Shown piece after piece: positions 16,776 to 25,486 of a stretch of DNA of 32,694 bases. A program made the position numbers and the translations under genes. How positions within the stretch are numbered: the first letter of the stretch is position 1; every line of letters starts with the position of its first letter. The stretch comes from Myxococcota bacterium. GTDB lineage: Bacteria; Myxococcota_A; UBA796; JAJRTE01. Below the pieces are notes generated by a model that worked only from the letters and a program-made list of their open reading frames with translations, did no database searches and was not told the DNA's origin. The stretch covers positions 1 to 32,694 of the forward strand of contig JAJRTE010000055.1 of assembly GCA_024278455.1 (NCBI GenBank), given 5' to 3'.

Positions 16776-19545
16776 GTCCCGACTGCCGCCGGACGCTCGA
16801 CCCGGCCCGGCAAGGTTCAGCTCGAGCAGCCGCCCCAACACCTCGTCGTCCGGAAGGTCCACTGGCCAACCGTAGGCCGCGCACACGGCCTGGTCCAGCT
16901 TCGCATGCAGGTTCGCCAACCAGGTCGGGCGTTCATTGTAGAGGCCCGTCAAGGTGCGCTTGCCGTCGGCTTTCAGGACGGATCCCCGCATGTCGTCCAG
17001 GGACTTCGCCGCCTCGACGACCGCGGACCGCGCTTCCCTGGAAGCGTCCGGAAAAGGGAACGTCTCGAACGTCGTCGTGGGGGTGTAGCGCGGATCGTTT
17101 CCGACGCCGAGCCACGTGCACATCTTGAGGGACCACAACTCGTGAATCCTGGAGTGGAGGATGCCGAAGGTGAAGTAGTCGTCCCGGGCGACGATGATGA
17201 GCTGGTGGTCAGGGAGCACGACGGCATCCAGGAACACGAAGAGCCGGTGTTTCGCTACCGTGGGAGTGACAATGTAGCGTTGGAGGCCATGAAGGGCCTT
17301 GCGCATGGCCGGCCTCGGTCTTGCATGTATCCACCACTTCTCGCGGTAGCGGGCTCGCTGAGTCCTGTCTCGTTCGGGTTTCACCTTTTTCCGAACGTAT
17401 TCGAACGGGGCCTCGTACAGGGCGGCCTCTTGTTCGGGCATGTCGGCGCCGAAGTCGATGATCCAGACGTCTCGAGGTTTGCGGGTGATGTCCAGTCCGT
17501 TGGCCCAGGGCCGGAGGACGTCCCGGTTCGAGCGGTTGGCGGGGTTGGGGAGGTCGAGCCACTGCCGTGCCAGGGTGCCGGGGACGTCGAACTTGCCGCC
17601 CTTGGTGTCTCCCATGAACGAGATACCCAGGTTCTCCCGGAGCCGCCGGGCCCGTGTCAGGTCCACGCTGCCGGTGAGGTCGGTGTTGATATGCTGGACC
17701 GGGACGCCGTCGAGGGTCCGTTCGGTCTCGGAGCCGCGGTCGAATCCTACCATGGACACGCGGACGGCGGCCCCGTCCAGGGTCCACGGCCTGTCGGCCC
17801 ATGCCATGAAGAGGGCGCCCGTCCGGGCGATCGTGTCCAGGACGCGGCGGTTGGCGCCTCCGCGGATGGAGTTCGTGGCCACGAAGCCGACCCGTTCCGC
17901 GGCCCCGGCCTCGAGCTGCTGCCGTGCGCGCTCGAACCAGTAGGTGACGAAGTCGGCTTCTCGAGGCACCTGGTCCCTGTAGACCGAGAACAACGTATCC
18001 ACGTAGGCGTCCCCGAGGGTGTTCCGCATGAGCTTTCCGCCGATGAAGGGCGGATTCCCCACGATGTAGTCCACGGCCGGCCACGCGGTCGGCCGCGGCC
18101 GACCGTCGGATGGGTCGAGCAGTGCGTCGGCGCAGCGGATGTTCTGGAGGTCATCGAGCACCGGGTCGTGGGGGAAGTCGAAGCCGTTGCGATAGGCCCA
18201 CTGGAGGTGCCCGATCCAGACGACCACCTGGGCGAGTTCCTGGGCGTAAGGGTTGATCTCGATTCCGTAGAGCTGACGAGGTGACACGAAAGGGAAGTCC
18301 ATGGGGAAGCCGTGCTTGAGCCCGAAGTCGATGACTTCCCCCTCGAGGTCTTTCAACCCGCGAAGGGCCAGGTAGAGAAAGTTGCCGGATCCGCAGGCGG
18401 GGTCGAGGATTCTGACGTATCGCAGCCGGGTCAGGAAGTTGCCGATGAGAGACTGGGCCTCGAGGATCTCCTTGGGGAGCTTGCGGCGGGATGTGCTGCC
18501 CTTCTTCTTGCGGCGGTTCTCATACCGTTGCAGCGCCTCCTCGACGCGCTTTTGCAAGGCGGACCATTCACGTCGCAACGGCGCGAAGACGACCGGATCG
18601 AGAATGGCCTGGATGTCCTCTGGAGAGGTGTAGTGGGCGCCCAGTTGGTGGCGTTTGCCGGGGTCCAGCGAGCGTTCGAAGAGGGTGCCGAATATGGCGG
18701 GCTCCACGCCGGACCAGTCCAACCTTGCCGCCCCTCGCAACACCTCCAACTCCTCGGTGGTCAGGGGGATGACGGTGGTGGTCTTGAACAGTCCGCCATT
18801 GAACCGCCGCACATCCTGAAGGAGCACGTCGCCGCCATCCTGCATGGCCTGGAACAGCTCCGACACGTACCTCGAGAAGCGCTCCGGGTCGCGACTGGTG
18901 CGGTCCACGATCCTGGTGAACAGATTGTCCGGGAGCAGTCCGATGTCTTCCGCGAACATGCAGAACACGAGCTGCATGAGGAAATGGGCGGCGGCATGGG
19001 GTTCGATCCCGCGCGTGCTGAGACCCAGCGCGAGGTTGGCCACCCTTTCGGCCGCTTCGACGGTGATCGATTCCGGCGTCGCGTCGGGTTTCAACCGTTC
19101 CGGGTTCCGAAAGACGGCCCTGAGCACATCCAGGTTGTCCTTCAGTTCATCGAGTCCGAATGCGTACACCTTCTTGATCGTGCCGGTGAAGTTGGTGTGG
19201 ATCTCGAACCGATCGGTGTCGCAGACCACCAGGAGCGGCGGGTTTTGAAGGTCCTCGCGGTACTCGAGCAGTTGACGGTAGGCACGGCCGAGATCCTTGT
19301 GCTTCCCCTTGTACTCCCAGGCGAAGCACCCCTTTTTCCAGACATCCGCGAACCCGCGACCGCCCCCCGGTCTTCCGGACGCCCGCCTCGAAAGCGTACC
19401 ATTCGCCCTTGGGATCGGCTTCAATCGGTGTCTTCTCGCCGAGCAGGCGGCACAGGTCGATGAAATGCTGCTGATAGGAGGAGCGTTCGCTCAACGCCGC
19501 GGCTTTCCAGCGCTCGACGAAGGCTTGAATCGTGAGCATTGGCAT
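16767..19545 (-). CDS. MmeI-like type IIL restriction-modification enzyme, frameshifted near the N-terminus
   Basis: A single-chain restriction/adenine-methylase of about 925 residues if one frameshift is repaired. Residues 1-60 (MPMLTIQAFVERW... FEAGVRKTG) read from 19545 in one frame, and the rest reads in another from about 19368. Removing one G from the G6 run (C6 at 19363-19368 on the plus strand) restores TGGGRGFADVWKKG. That places D67 and E77/K79 as a D-x9-E-x-K nuclease site, as in MmeI. A helical spacer, methylase motif I DPACGSGNF, motif IV NPPF, a target-recognition region and the usual C-terminus ending LLELNLAG all follow. Such enzymes modify one strand of their site and cut at a distance. 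Without the repaired frame the nuclease end is lost. The stop lies inside the nucleotidyltransferase fragment. Whether the shift is an error, decay or phase variation is open. Confidence 0.88.
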
Positions 19546-19584
19546 GGAGTCGGTCCGATCGAGTGGTGTGACGAGACTGTGTGG

Positions 19585-19614
19585 GTTCTACGACGAGGCG
19601 GGGCCGATTGTCAA
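19585..19614 (-). promoter_or_regulatory. Sigma-70-type promoter for the restriction-modification gene
   Basis: On the minus strand, TTGACA (19614-19609), 18-bp spacer, TAGAAC (19590-19585). The -35 box is perfect, and the predicted leader to the ATG at 19545 is about 33 nt. It supports the upstream start and shows that the first, out-of-frame segment belongs to the gene. Confidence 0.6.
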
Positions 19615-20012
19615 CGGAGAATGCACCGGATACGGTCCGGTGGTCGGTCGCCGCACGTGACGCGCGCGCTGTGGGCCGACAGGTGCACAGCCGGCGGGTT
19701 GTCGGTGACAGTGTTGCAGCCCGAACGTGGCGTGTGACGCGGGGCGAACGGCGAGGTCCGTTGCGAGTGCCACGGATCGGTGCAAGTGAATCATCGCGGC
19801 AGGTGGCGATTGCTGAGCGCCTACGCTGATCCGTCTCCAACTGCGGCTTCCACCTCCTGCGGGAGGCACCGCGCGTGCCAGGGCCTGTGACAGGGGGATG
19901 CCCGAAGCGGAGGCCGGGCGCATGTTCCCTGATCCGAAGTACCCCTTTCCCGGAATCGAGTTCGATCGCCACACGTCTGTCTACTATTCCTCTCAGGAAC
20001 TCGTACGGCATG
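19615..20012. other. Region without a clear gene, possible remnant downstream of the AAA ATPase
   Basis: On the minus strand a frame opens with ATG at 20011, one base past the stop of the AAA remnant, as in a coupled operon. It reads MPYEFLRGIVDRRVAIELDS and continues for a few dozen residues before turning into low-complexity Arg-rich sequence. It may be the start of a decayed partner gene. The rest shows nothing recognisable. Confidence 0.3.
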
Positions 20013-20545
20013 TCATCCCTCGATGGCGTAGTAGATCGCGTCGGAAGCCTCGTTCTGCCGGACTATCGTCGAATCGAACAGATCCATCTCCAGCCCCCTG
20101 GCCAAGACCGGGACAGCCGCTGCCCGGTGGCCGCCGAGTACGTAGGCCCGAACCGATTCCGGACGGAGAACCTCCGCAGGCGAATAGCCGAATCGCGCCA
20201 TCAACGTATCTCTGTCCGGGAATTCGCCTGACAGCATGATCAGGCTGTTGAGTTCCCGAATGATGTAGTCGCTGTGCGTGGTGCAAAGAATATTGACGCC
20301 GGCGTTGGCCAACCTGGCGAGAAACCGAGGTCCACCTCGATAGCCAGATTGCCAGACTTGTGGTAGGACATTTCCTCCTCGTGGTGGAAGATGTCCACAG
20401 CGTGCGGCCAGAACTTCAAGAGTCCATAGATGGCATAGGCCAAGTAGGTTTTTCCCGTGTTGTTTGCGCCACATATCACGGTCAGGCCCCCTGTCTCGAT
20501 GTCGGCGCTGTCCACGTAGCCGAGACGCTCGAACTTCACACGCAT
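20013..20545 (-). pseudogene. AAA/OLD-like ATPase with internal deletion and frameshift
   Basis: Two pieces of one ATPase sit end to end in different frames. The first (ATG 20545) reads MRVKFERLGYVDSADIETGG with Walker A GANNTGKT (residues 26-33) and YLAYAIYGLL, the start of ABC/AAA-type defence and repair ATPases. The second, from about 20330, reads FLARLANAGVNILCTTHSDY then IIRELNSLIML, the segment after Walker B with the switch His of THSDY. It ends at 20013 after a C-terminal tail ending SDAIYYAIEG. Family members are roughly 450 residues, whereas only about 180 remain. The middle, including the signature and Walker B, is gone, and the join (about 20320-20335) is out of frame. This is a non-functional remnant of a defence-type ATPase. 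Confidence 0.75.
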
Positions 20546-21048
20546 GCTTGCCTACTGACGTTGTCCGGACGCTCCCCGCGGAGTCGCCTGCCATGGGCCC
20601 GCCCCAACGGGAAACCGCTCTAGAAGTCTGCGGAATCGGGATCCGTCGTATGCGCGGCAGCGGCTTTCGCGTCAGGCTACCACCGAACGGTGGTGTCCGC
20701 AAGCATGCCTTTCAGCGTGCCGCCGCGGGTATCGCCGTGCCAGGTTTCCGGGATCGAGGTCGCCCGTGATGGATGACATGCAACGCCATCGAGCCCGGGG
20801 GTGCGGTCTCGGAGCGCCGGGAGACTGGGGTGTGGTGGCTGCCGTGGGGTGTTGACTATGATGTATGATGTATGATGAGCCATGAGGGAGGAGAGAGAAC
20901 GCGCGCGCCGAATGGCCTGGCCGGCGGAGTGAATGCGGACCTGGACCGGCGAGCCGTGCGTTGGTCGTATCGCGACAGGGCCGCCGGCCACGCGGTTGGG
21001 GGCCAGGCGTGACCGTTCACGGGTTGGATTGTTCCTGGAGGCACGAAG
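20546..21048. other. Non-coding region upstream of the TatT-like gene
   Basis: No gene is supported. An AT-rich island at 20850-20880 contains TTGACT (20852-20857) and then nearly three copies of the 7-mer ATGATGT (20858-20877), including two TATGAT words. The spacing from TTGACT is 13 bp at best, so it is not a textbook promoter, but it is the most promoter-like element before the gene at 21049. Confidence 0.35.
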
Positions 21049-21957
21049 ATGAAGAGGGGGCTTACCCGGGTGTTTGTGGCGTTCGTGCCGGCACTCGTCG
21101 TCCTGGTGGTAGGCAGTTCGGCCGGGGGGTGTGCGGCCAAGAGGAGATCGGGATTGACGGAAACGGCGCTCGAGCCGCCCATGCGTCCGAGGGCGGAGAC
21201 CTGGTTGGTCGACGCCGAGGCTGCGTGGCAAGAACGAGAAGATGAGGATCGATTGCTCGAGGCCATCCTGCTGTACAAGAAGATTGCGCAGAGTTCGGCC
21301 GCGAGCCGGGATGTGTTGGTTCGGCTGTCCCGGGCACTCTACTTCTACGCCGACGGATACCTGCGGAGCGATGAGGAGAGGATCCGGAAGTACGACCAGG
21401 GCACCTACTACGGTGAGAAGGCGTTGGCCCAGAACCCGGAGTTCAAGGCGCTGATCGATGGCGGCACGCCGGTGATCGATGCCCTGGGGGTCCTCGGCGA
21501 GGGGGATTGCGAGGCGCTCTACTGGACGGCGGCGAATCTTGGTAAGTGGGCAAAGTTGAAAGGGATTCCTGCGGTATTGCGCAACACGGGCCTGTTCAAG
21601 GCCATGCTGGCGAAGGCGGACGCGCTGGATGATAGCTACAACTACGGCGGGCCGCCCCGGACCTGGGGCGCCTACTACTCTGCTGCACCCGCCATCGTGG
21701 GCGGGGACCTGGAGAAGAGCCGGGCCTACTTCGACCGAGCCATGGAGATTGCCCCGGACTACTTCGCCACGCGCGTCTTGATGGCCGAACTGTACGCACC
21801 CAAGGTGCATGACCGGGAATTGTTCGTCTCTTTGCTCACGTCCGTGGTCGAGGGCGATCCATACGTCTTGCCCGACGTGGTGGCCGAGCAGAAGGTGGAG
21901 CAGGCCAAGGCCAGAAACCTGCTGGCCGCCGTGGATCAGTACTTCCCGGACGATTGA
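21049..21957 (+). CDS. TatT-like (TRAP transporter T-component) TPR lipoprotein
   Basis: A 302-residue protein. The ATG at 21049 has GGAGG eight bases upstream. A signal peptide ends in the lipobox AGGC (Cys28). The mature part is all-helical with TPR-like pairs: AILLYKKIAQSSAASRDVLV, LVRLSRALYFYADGY, then AALY-type helices including EALYWTAANLGKWAK and a late EKSRAYFDRAMEIAPDYFATRVLMAELYA. This is the pattern of Treponema TatT (Tp0956), a periplasmic trimeric TPR protein tied to TRAP substrate-binding proteins. No TRAP P, Q or M genes are adjacent, so the link to a transporter is by family only. The gene is convergent with typA. Confidence 0.85.
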   Translation: MKRGLTRVFVAFVPALVVLVVGSSAGGCAAKRRSGLTETALEPPMRPRAETWLVDAEAAWQEREDEDRLLEAILLYKKIAQSSAASRDVLVRLSRALYFYADGYLRSDEERIRKYDQGTYYGEKALAQNPEFKALIDGGTPVIDALGVLGEGDCEALYWTAANLGKWAKLKGIPAVLRNTGLFKAMLAKADALDDSYNYGGPPRTWGAYYSAAPAIVGGDLEKSRAYFDRAMEIAPDYFATRVLMAELYAPKVHDRELFVSLLTSVVEGDPYVLPDVVAEQKVEQAKARNLLAAVDQYFPDD

Positions 21958-22081
21958 ACCGAAACCCTCCCTTCGCGCGCCGGGTCGAGCCGCCGGCCGA
22001 TCGCCCGCGGGGATGAAGACCTGCGCGAGGACAGGGGGATCGTGAGCCGGGCCGAGAGCGACCGGCGTGTCCGTTGCGACC

Positions 22082-23929
22082 TCACGTCTCCCGGGCAGGG
22101 TGCTTTTTCTCGTTCTGCTTGCGCTCGAGCCGGCTCAGGTAGCGCTTGCGCAGGCGGATCGCCGCGGGTGTCACCTCCACCAGTTCGTCGTCGTTGATGA
22201 ACGCAAGGGCGAACTCGAGGGTCATCTCTCTCGGCGGGGTGAGCTGTATCGCGTCGTCGGACCCCGAGGCGCGAACGTTGGTGAGTTTCTTGCCCTTGAG
22301 GGCATTGACGACCAGGTCGTTGCCCTTGTTGTTGACGCCGATGATCATGCCCTCGTACACCCGGTCGCCGGGGTGGACGAAGATCTCCCCGCGCTCCTGG
22401 AGTCCCCAGAGTGCGTAGGCCACCACCTTCCCGGCGTTCATCGAGACCTGGACCCCGGTTCGTCTCGCCGGCATCTCCCCCTTGTATTTCTGGTACTGGT
22501 GGAAGTTCTGGTACATGATGCCCGTGCCGTGGGTCATCATCAAGAACTCGCTGCGGAATCCGATGAGCGCTCGAGTCGCGAGGAGGACTTCGATACGGGT
22601 CGTGCCCACCGCGCTCATGGTGATGTTTCGGATTTCCCCCTTGCGCTCGCCGATGGCCTGCATGACCGGTCCCTGGTATTCTGGCGCCACGTCGATCAGC
22701 ACCTCTTCCACCGGCTCCAGCACGTCCTTGCCGGCCGTCTTGAGCAAGACCTGCGGGCGGGAGACTTCCATCTCGTACCCTTCGCGGCGCATCGTCTCGA
22801 TGAGGATGGAAAGGTGGAGTTCTCCCCGGCCGGAAACCTTGAACCCCTCCCCATCCTCGGTCTCCTCCACGCGCACCCCCACGTTGATCATCGCCTCGTG
22901 GTGGAGCCGTTCGCGAATGTGCCTCGAGGTGAGGAACCTGCCCCCGTCCTTGCCCGCCAGCGGGCTGGTGTTGTGGGAGAAGGTCATCGAGATCGTGGGT
23001 TCGTCGATCCTCACCATGGGGAGCGGCTCGGGGTGCTCGGGAGAGGCCAGGGTCGATCCAACCTCGGCGTGTTCTATCCCGGCCAACGACACGATCTCCC
23101 CGGCCGACGCCATGTCCGATTCCACCTGGACCAGTCCGCGGTACTTCAGGATCTTGGTGACCCGGCCCCGGCCGTGCTGCCCGTCTCGCCGCACGATCAC
23201 CAGGGGATCGTTCGTTCGCACGTGTCCGTGCACGATCCGGCCGATCGCGATCCGGCCGACGTAGTTGTCGAAGTCGAGCATGGTCACCAGCATTTGAAAC
23301 GGGCGGCCGGTGTCGGCGATCGGGGGAAGCACGCGCCGGTGAATGACGCTCAACAACGGCTCCATGTCCACGCGGGGGTCGCCGAGGTGCAGCAGGGCAT
23401 ACCCTTCCCTGGCGGACGTGTAGACGATGGGGAAGTCCAACTGCTCATCCGTCGCATTGAGTTCGCAAAACAGGTCGAAGGTCAACTCCGCCACCTCGTC
23501 CGGGCGCGCGTTGGGCCGATCGACCTTGTTGATCACCACGATGGGTTTGAGGTGCAGCTCGAGAGACTTCTTCAGGACGAACCTGGTCTGGGGCATCGGA
23601 CCCTCGAAGGCATCGACCAGGAGCAGCACGCCGTCGACCATCTTCAGGATTCGCTCGACCTCGCTCCCGAAATCCGCGTGCCCCGGCGTATCCACGATAT
23701 TGAACAGCGTGTCGTTCCAGAAGAACGATGCGTTCTTCGAAAAGATGGTGATGCCACGCTCCCGCTCCAGCGGGTTCGAGTCCATGATCGTGGTCTCACC
23801 CTTGCGGAAATCGTAGGCCCCGGTCTGCTTGAGCAGGGCGTCCACGAGGGTCGTCTTGCCGTGATCCACGTGCGCGATGATCGCCACGTTCCGAATGTCC
23901 TTGCGTCGCTTCTGGGCTCCTGGTGCCAT
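22082..23929 (-). CDS. typA: Ribosome-associated GTPase TypA/BipA
   Basis: A 615-residue translational GTPase of EF-G type. The ATG at 23929 is chosen for AGGA nine bases upstream and for length (E. coli BipA is about 607 residues). The G1 box AHVDHGKTT is at residues 19-27, switch II is DTPGHADF, and the G4 box is NKVDR. Domain II, the EF-G-like domains III and V, and the BipA-specific C-terminal domain (around IMYQNFHQYQKYKGEMPARR and MIIGVNNKGNDLVVNALKGK) are all present. BipA binds the 70S ribosome under stress or low temperature and aids 50S assembly. It has its own promoter in the 160-bp gap after the FGE-fold gene. Confidence 0.97.
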   Translation of the reverse strand: MAPGAQKRRKDIRNVAIIAHVDHGKTTLVDALLKQTGAYDFRKGETTIMDSNPLERERGITIFSKNASFFWNDTLFNIVDTPGHADFGSEVERILKMVDGVLLLVDAFEGPMPQTRFVLKKSLELHLKPIVVINKVDRPNARPDEVAELTFDLFCELNATDEQLDFPIVYTSAREGYALLHLGDPRVDMEPLLSVIHRRVLPPIADTGRPFQMLVTMLDFDNYVGRIAIGRIVHGHVRTNDPLVIVRRDGQHGRGRVTKILKYRGLVQVESDMASAGEIVSLAGIEHAEVGSTLASPEHPEPLPMVRIDEPTISMTFSHNTSPLAGKDGGRFLTSRHIRERLHHEAMINVGVRVEETEDGEGFKVSGRGELHLSILIETMRREGYEMEVSRPQVLLKTAGKDVLEPVEEVLIDVAPEYQGPVMQAIGERKGEIRNITMSAVGTTRIEVLLATRALIGFRSEFLMMTHGTGIMYQNFHQYQKYKGEMPARRTGVQVSMNAGKVVAYALWGLQERGEIFVHPGDRVYEGMIIGVNNKGNDLVVNALKGKKLTNVRASGSDDAIQLTPPREMTLEFALAFINDDELVEVTPAAIRLRKRYLSRLERKQNEKKHPARET

Positions 23930-24041
23930 GGGTTCCATTCCTGGTCTGCTGAGACTCGAGTGGCCGGCAGTGGATGGCGGGCCGTGCTCTGTCGTCGTTT
24001 TCCCCTGGGCGGGCCTGGACCGGCTCGAGGGCGGAGACGGG

Positions 24042-24070
24042 AAGATACCTGTTGCGCCCCGGTACGGCAA
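24042..24070 (-). promoter_or_regulatory. Sigma-70-type promoter for typA
   Basis: On the minus strand, TTGCCG (24070-24065), 17-bp spacer, TATCTT (24047-24042). The leader to the ATG at 23929 is about 105 nt. The promoter starts 20 bp beyond the stop of the upstream gene. Confidence 0.55.
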
Positions 24071-24089
24071 GCGAGAACCGCTCCCCGGG

Positions 24090-25163
24090 CTACCGGAGAC
24101 TCCTGGCGCAGCGAAACCCGATGTGTTGGCCGGTCGTGTCCGGCGGGAGATGGTAGCGCATCCAGACCCGGTGGCCGATGTCGCTGGCGTCGCCGTAGCT
24201 CCCCCCGCGCAGAACCCGGTCGGTGCCCGACGGAGGACCCCGCGGATCGACGCTGTCGGAAAGGAAATAGGCGTGCGCGTCGTAGTAGTCCGCGACCCAC
24301 TCGAGCGCGTTTCCCGTCATGTCGAGCGCACCATAGGGGCTGCGTCCCGCGGGATGGCTTCCCACCGGCTCGGTTCCTCCCCGGCATTGCTTGTTCTCGA
24401 TGAACAAGTTGGCTCGAGAACAGGTCGGAGCGGCTTCGCCCCAGGGATAGCGCCGCCGGTCGAGGCCTCGAGCCGCCTTCTCCCACTCCGCCTCGGTGGG
24501 CAGACGCCCCATCGCCCACAAGCAGTACCTCGAGGCCTGGTCCCAAGTGACGCAGTTGACCGGGTGGTCGTCTCGATTCGGAAATCCGAGGTTGCACCTG
24601 CGGGTCGCCATCCGGTTCACCGGCTCGGTGCACACGCCGGCCTCCATGCACTTCCGGTACGCGCCGACGGTGACCTCGGTCCGGTCGATGGCGAACGAGG
24701 ACAGCGTCACCTCGTGAACAGGCTGCTCGTCCCGGTTGCACGGGTCCTCGGCGCCCGGGGCGCAGCCCATCCAGAAGACACCCGCGGGGACCGCCACCAT
24801 CGTGGCGTTCTCACAGGTCCCGAGGGGCGTACACGAATATTCCGGGGGGCACTCGAGCCCCAGCTCGCCGCACGCCGAACCCGCCGGCGTGGTCCCCGGC
24901 TCATCCTCCACCGGCTCGGCTTCCTCGAGAATCCGCGCTGCCGCCTGCCTGCCCGCCCGCGCGCGCTCCGCCTCGCTCTCCAGGGCGGGCGTCTCGGCGT
25001 CCCCCTTGGTGGCCGTGCCGCCAGGATTCCCCGCGCCGAAGTAGACACCGAGCAAGATGGCGGTCACCACGACCAGGCCTGCCGCGATTGCCGCGACAAG
25101 CCGCCTCCCCGGAGTCGGGGCCCGGTTCGTAATGGCTGCGTCCGGTTTCGCCGGCTCGGACAT
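24090..25163 (-). CDS. Membrane-anchored FGE-fold (SUMF1-like) protein
   Basis: A 357-residue protein. The ATG at 25163 has GGAGG five bases upstream; the longer frame upstream has none. One N-terminal TM helix spans about residues 20-45, then an Ala/Glu-rich linker and a Cys-rich patch (CGELGLECPPEYSC). The FGE/SUMF1 fold occupies residues ~118-357: MVAVPAGVFWMGC, IDRTEVTVGAYRKCM, HPVNCVTWDQASRYC, RLPTEAEWEKAARG, GNALEWVADYY, RVLRGGSYGD and HIGFRCARS. The Cys pair that binds copper in true formylglycine-generating enzymes (after RGGS) is absent: RGGS is followed by YGDASDIGHRVWMRYH. It is therefore more likely a non-catalytic or differently acting PvdO/EgtB-type relative. The fold should be periplasmic. 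Confidence 0.88.
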   Translation of the reverse strand: MSEPAKPDAAITNRAPTPGRRLVAAIAAGLVVVTAILLGVYFGAGNPGGTATKGDAETPALESEAERARAGRQAAARILEEAEPVEDEPGTTPAGSACGELGLECPPEYSCTPLGTCENATMVAVPAGVFWMGCAPGAEDPCNRDEQPVHEVTLSSFAIDRTEVTVGAYRKCMEAGVCTEPVNRMATRRCNLGFPNRDDHPVNCVTWDQASRYCLWAMGRLPTEAEWEKAARGLDRRRYPWGEAAPTCSRANLFIENKQCRGGTEPVGSHPAGRSPYGALDMTGNALEWVADYYDAHAYFLSDSVDPRGPPSGTDRVLRGGSYGDASDIGHRVWMRYHLPPDTTGQHIGFRCARSLR

Positions 25164-25486
25164 GCCTGCCTCCGCGTCGTTCGTTCTCCGCCATTGTACC
25201 ACGGAATCCGGGAGATGCACCGTCCCCCGTTCCGGTTGCTCGCCGCATGCCAGCCCCACGAAACCTCGATGCGCGATGGCGGCGGGGCCAGCCGTCGAGT
25301 GCCCCGGTGGTCGTTGCTGAGCCACGTGGGAGACCAGGTGGAGCCAGGTGGCGGATGTGGGAGGCATGGCCTGCCATTGACAGAGACGCATGACCGGTGT
25401 GAAAGTAGTCCAGCAAGCTCGAGGCGTGGGCGCGGGTGCGCGGGACGCCGGATGGTGGGGCGGCACGAGCGGATGGAGCGGCGGAA
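25164..25486. other. Divergent intergenic region with two promoter candidates
   Basis: Minus strand: TACAAT (25198-25193) preceded by TGG, an extended -10 about 30 bp before the FGE-fold gene; the -35 is weak. Plus strand: a perfect -35 TTGACA (25377-25382) with a poor -10 TGAAAG (25400-25405) at 17 bp, about 80 bp before the permease start. No gene is seen between them. Confidence 0.4.

Noticed and set aside
20677..21810. Minus-strand frame overlapping the TatT-like gene
   Set aside because: It has no ribosome site and no recognisable domain; the plus-strand lipoprotein is well supported.
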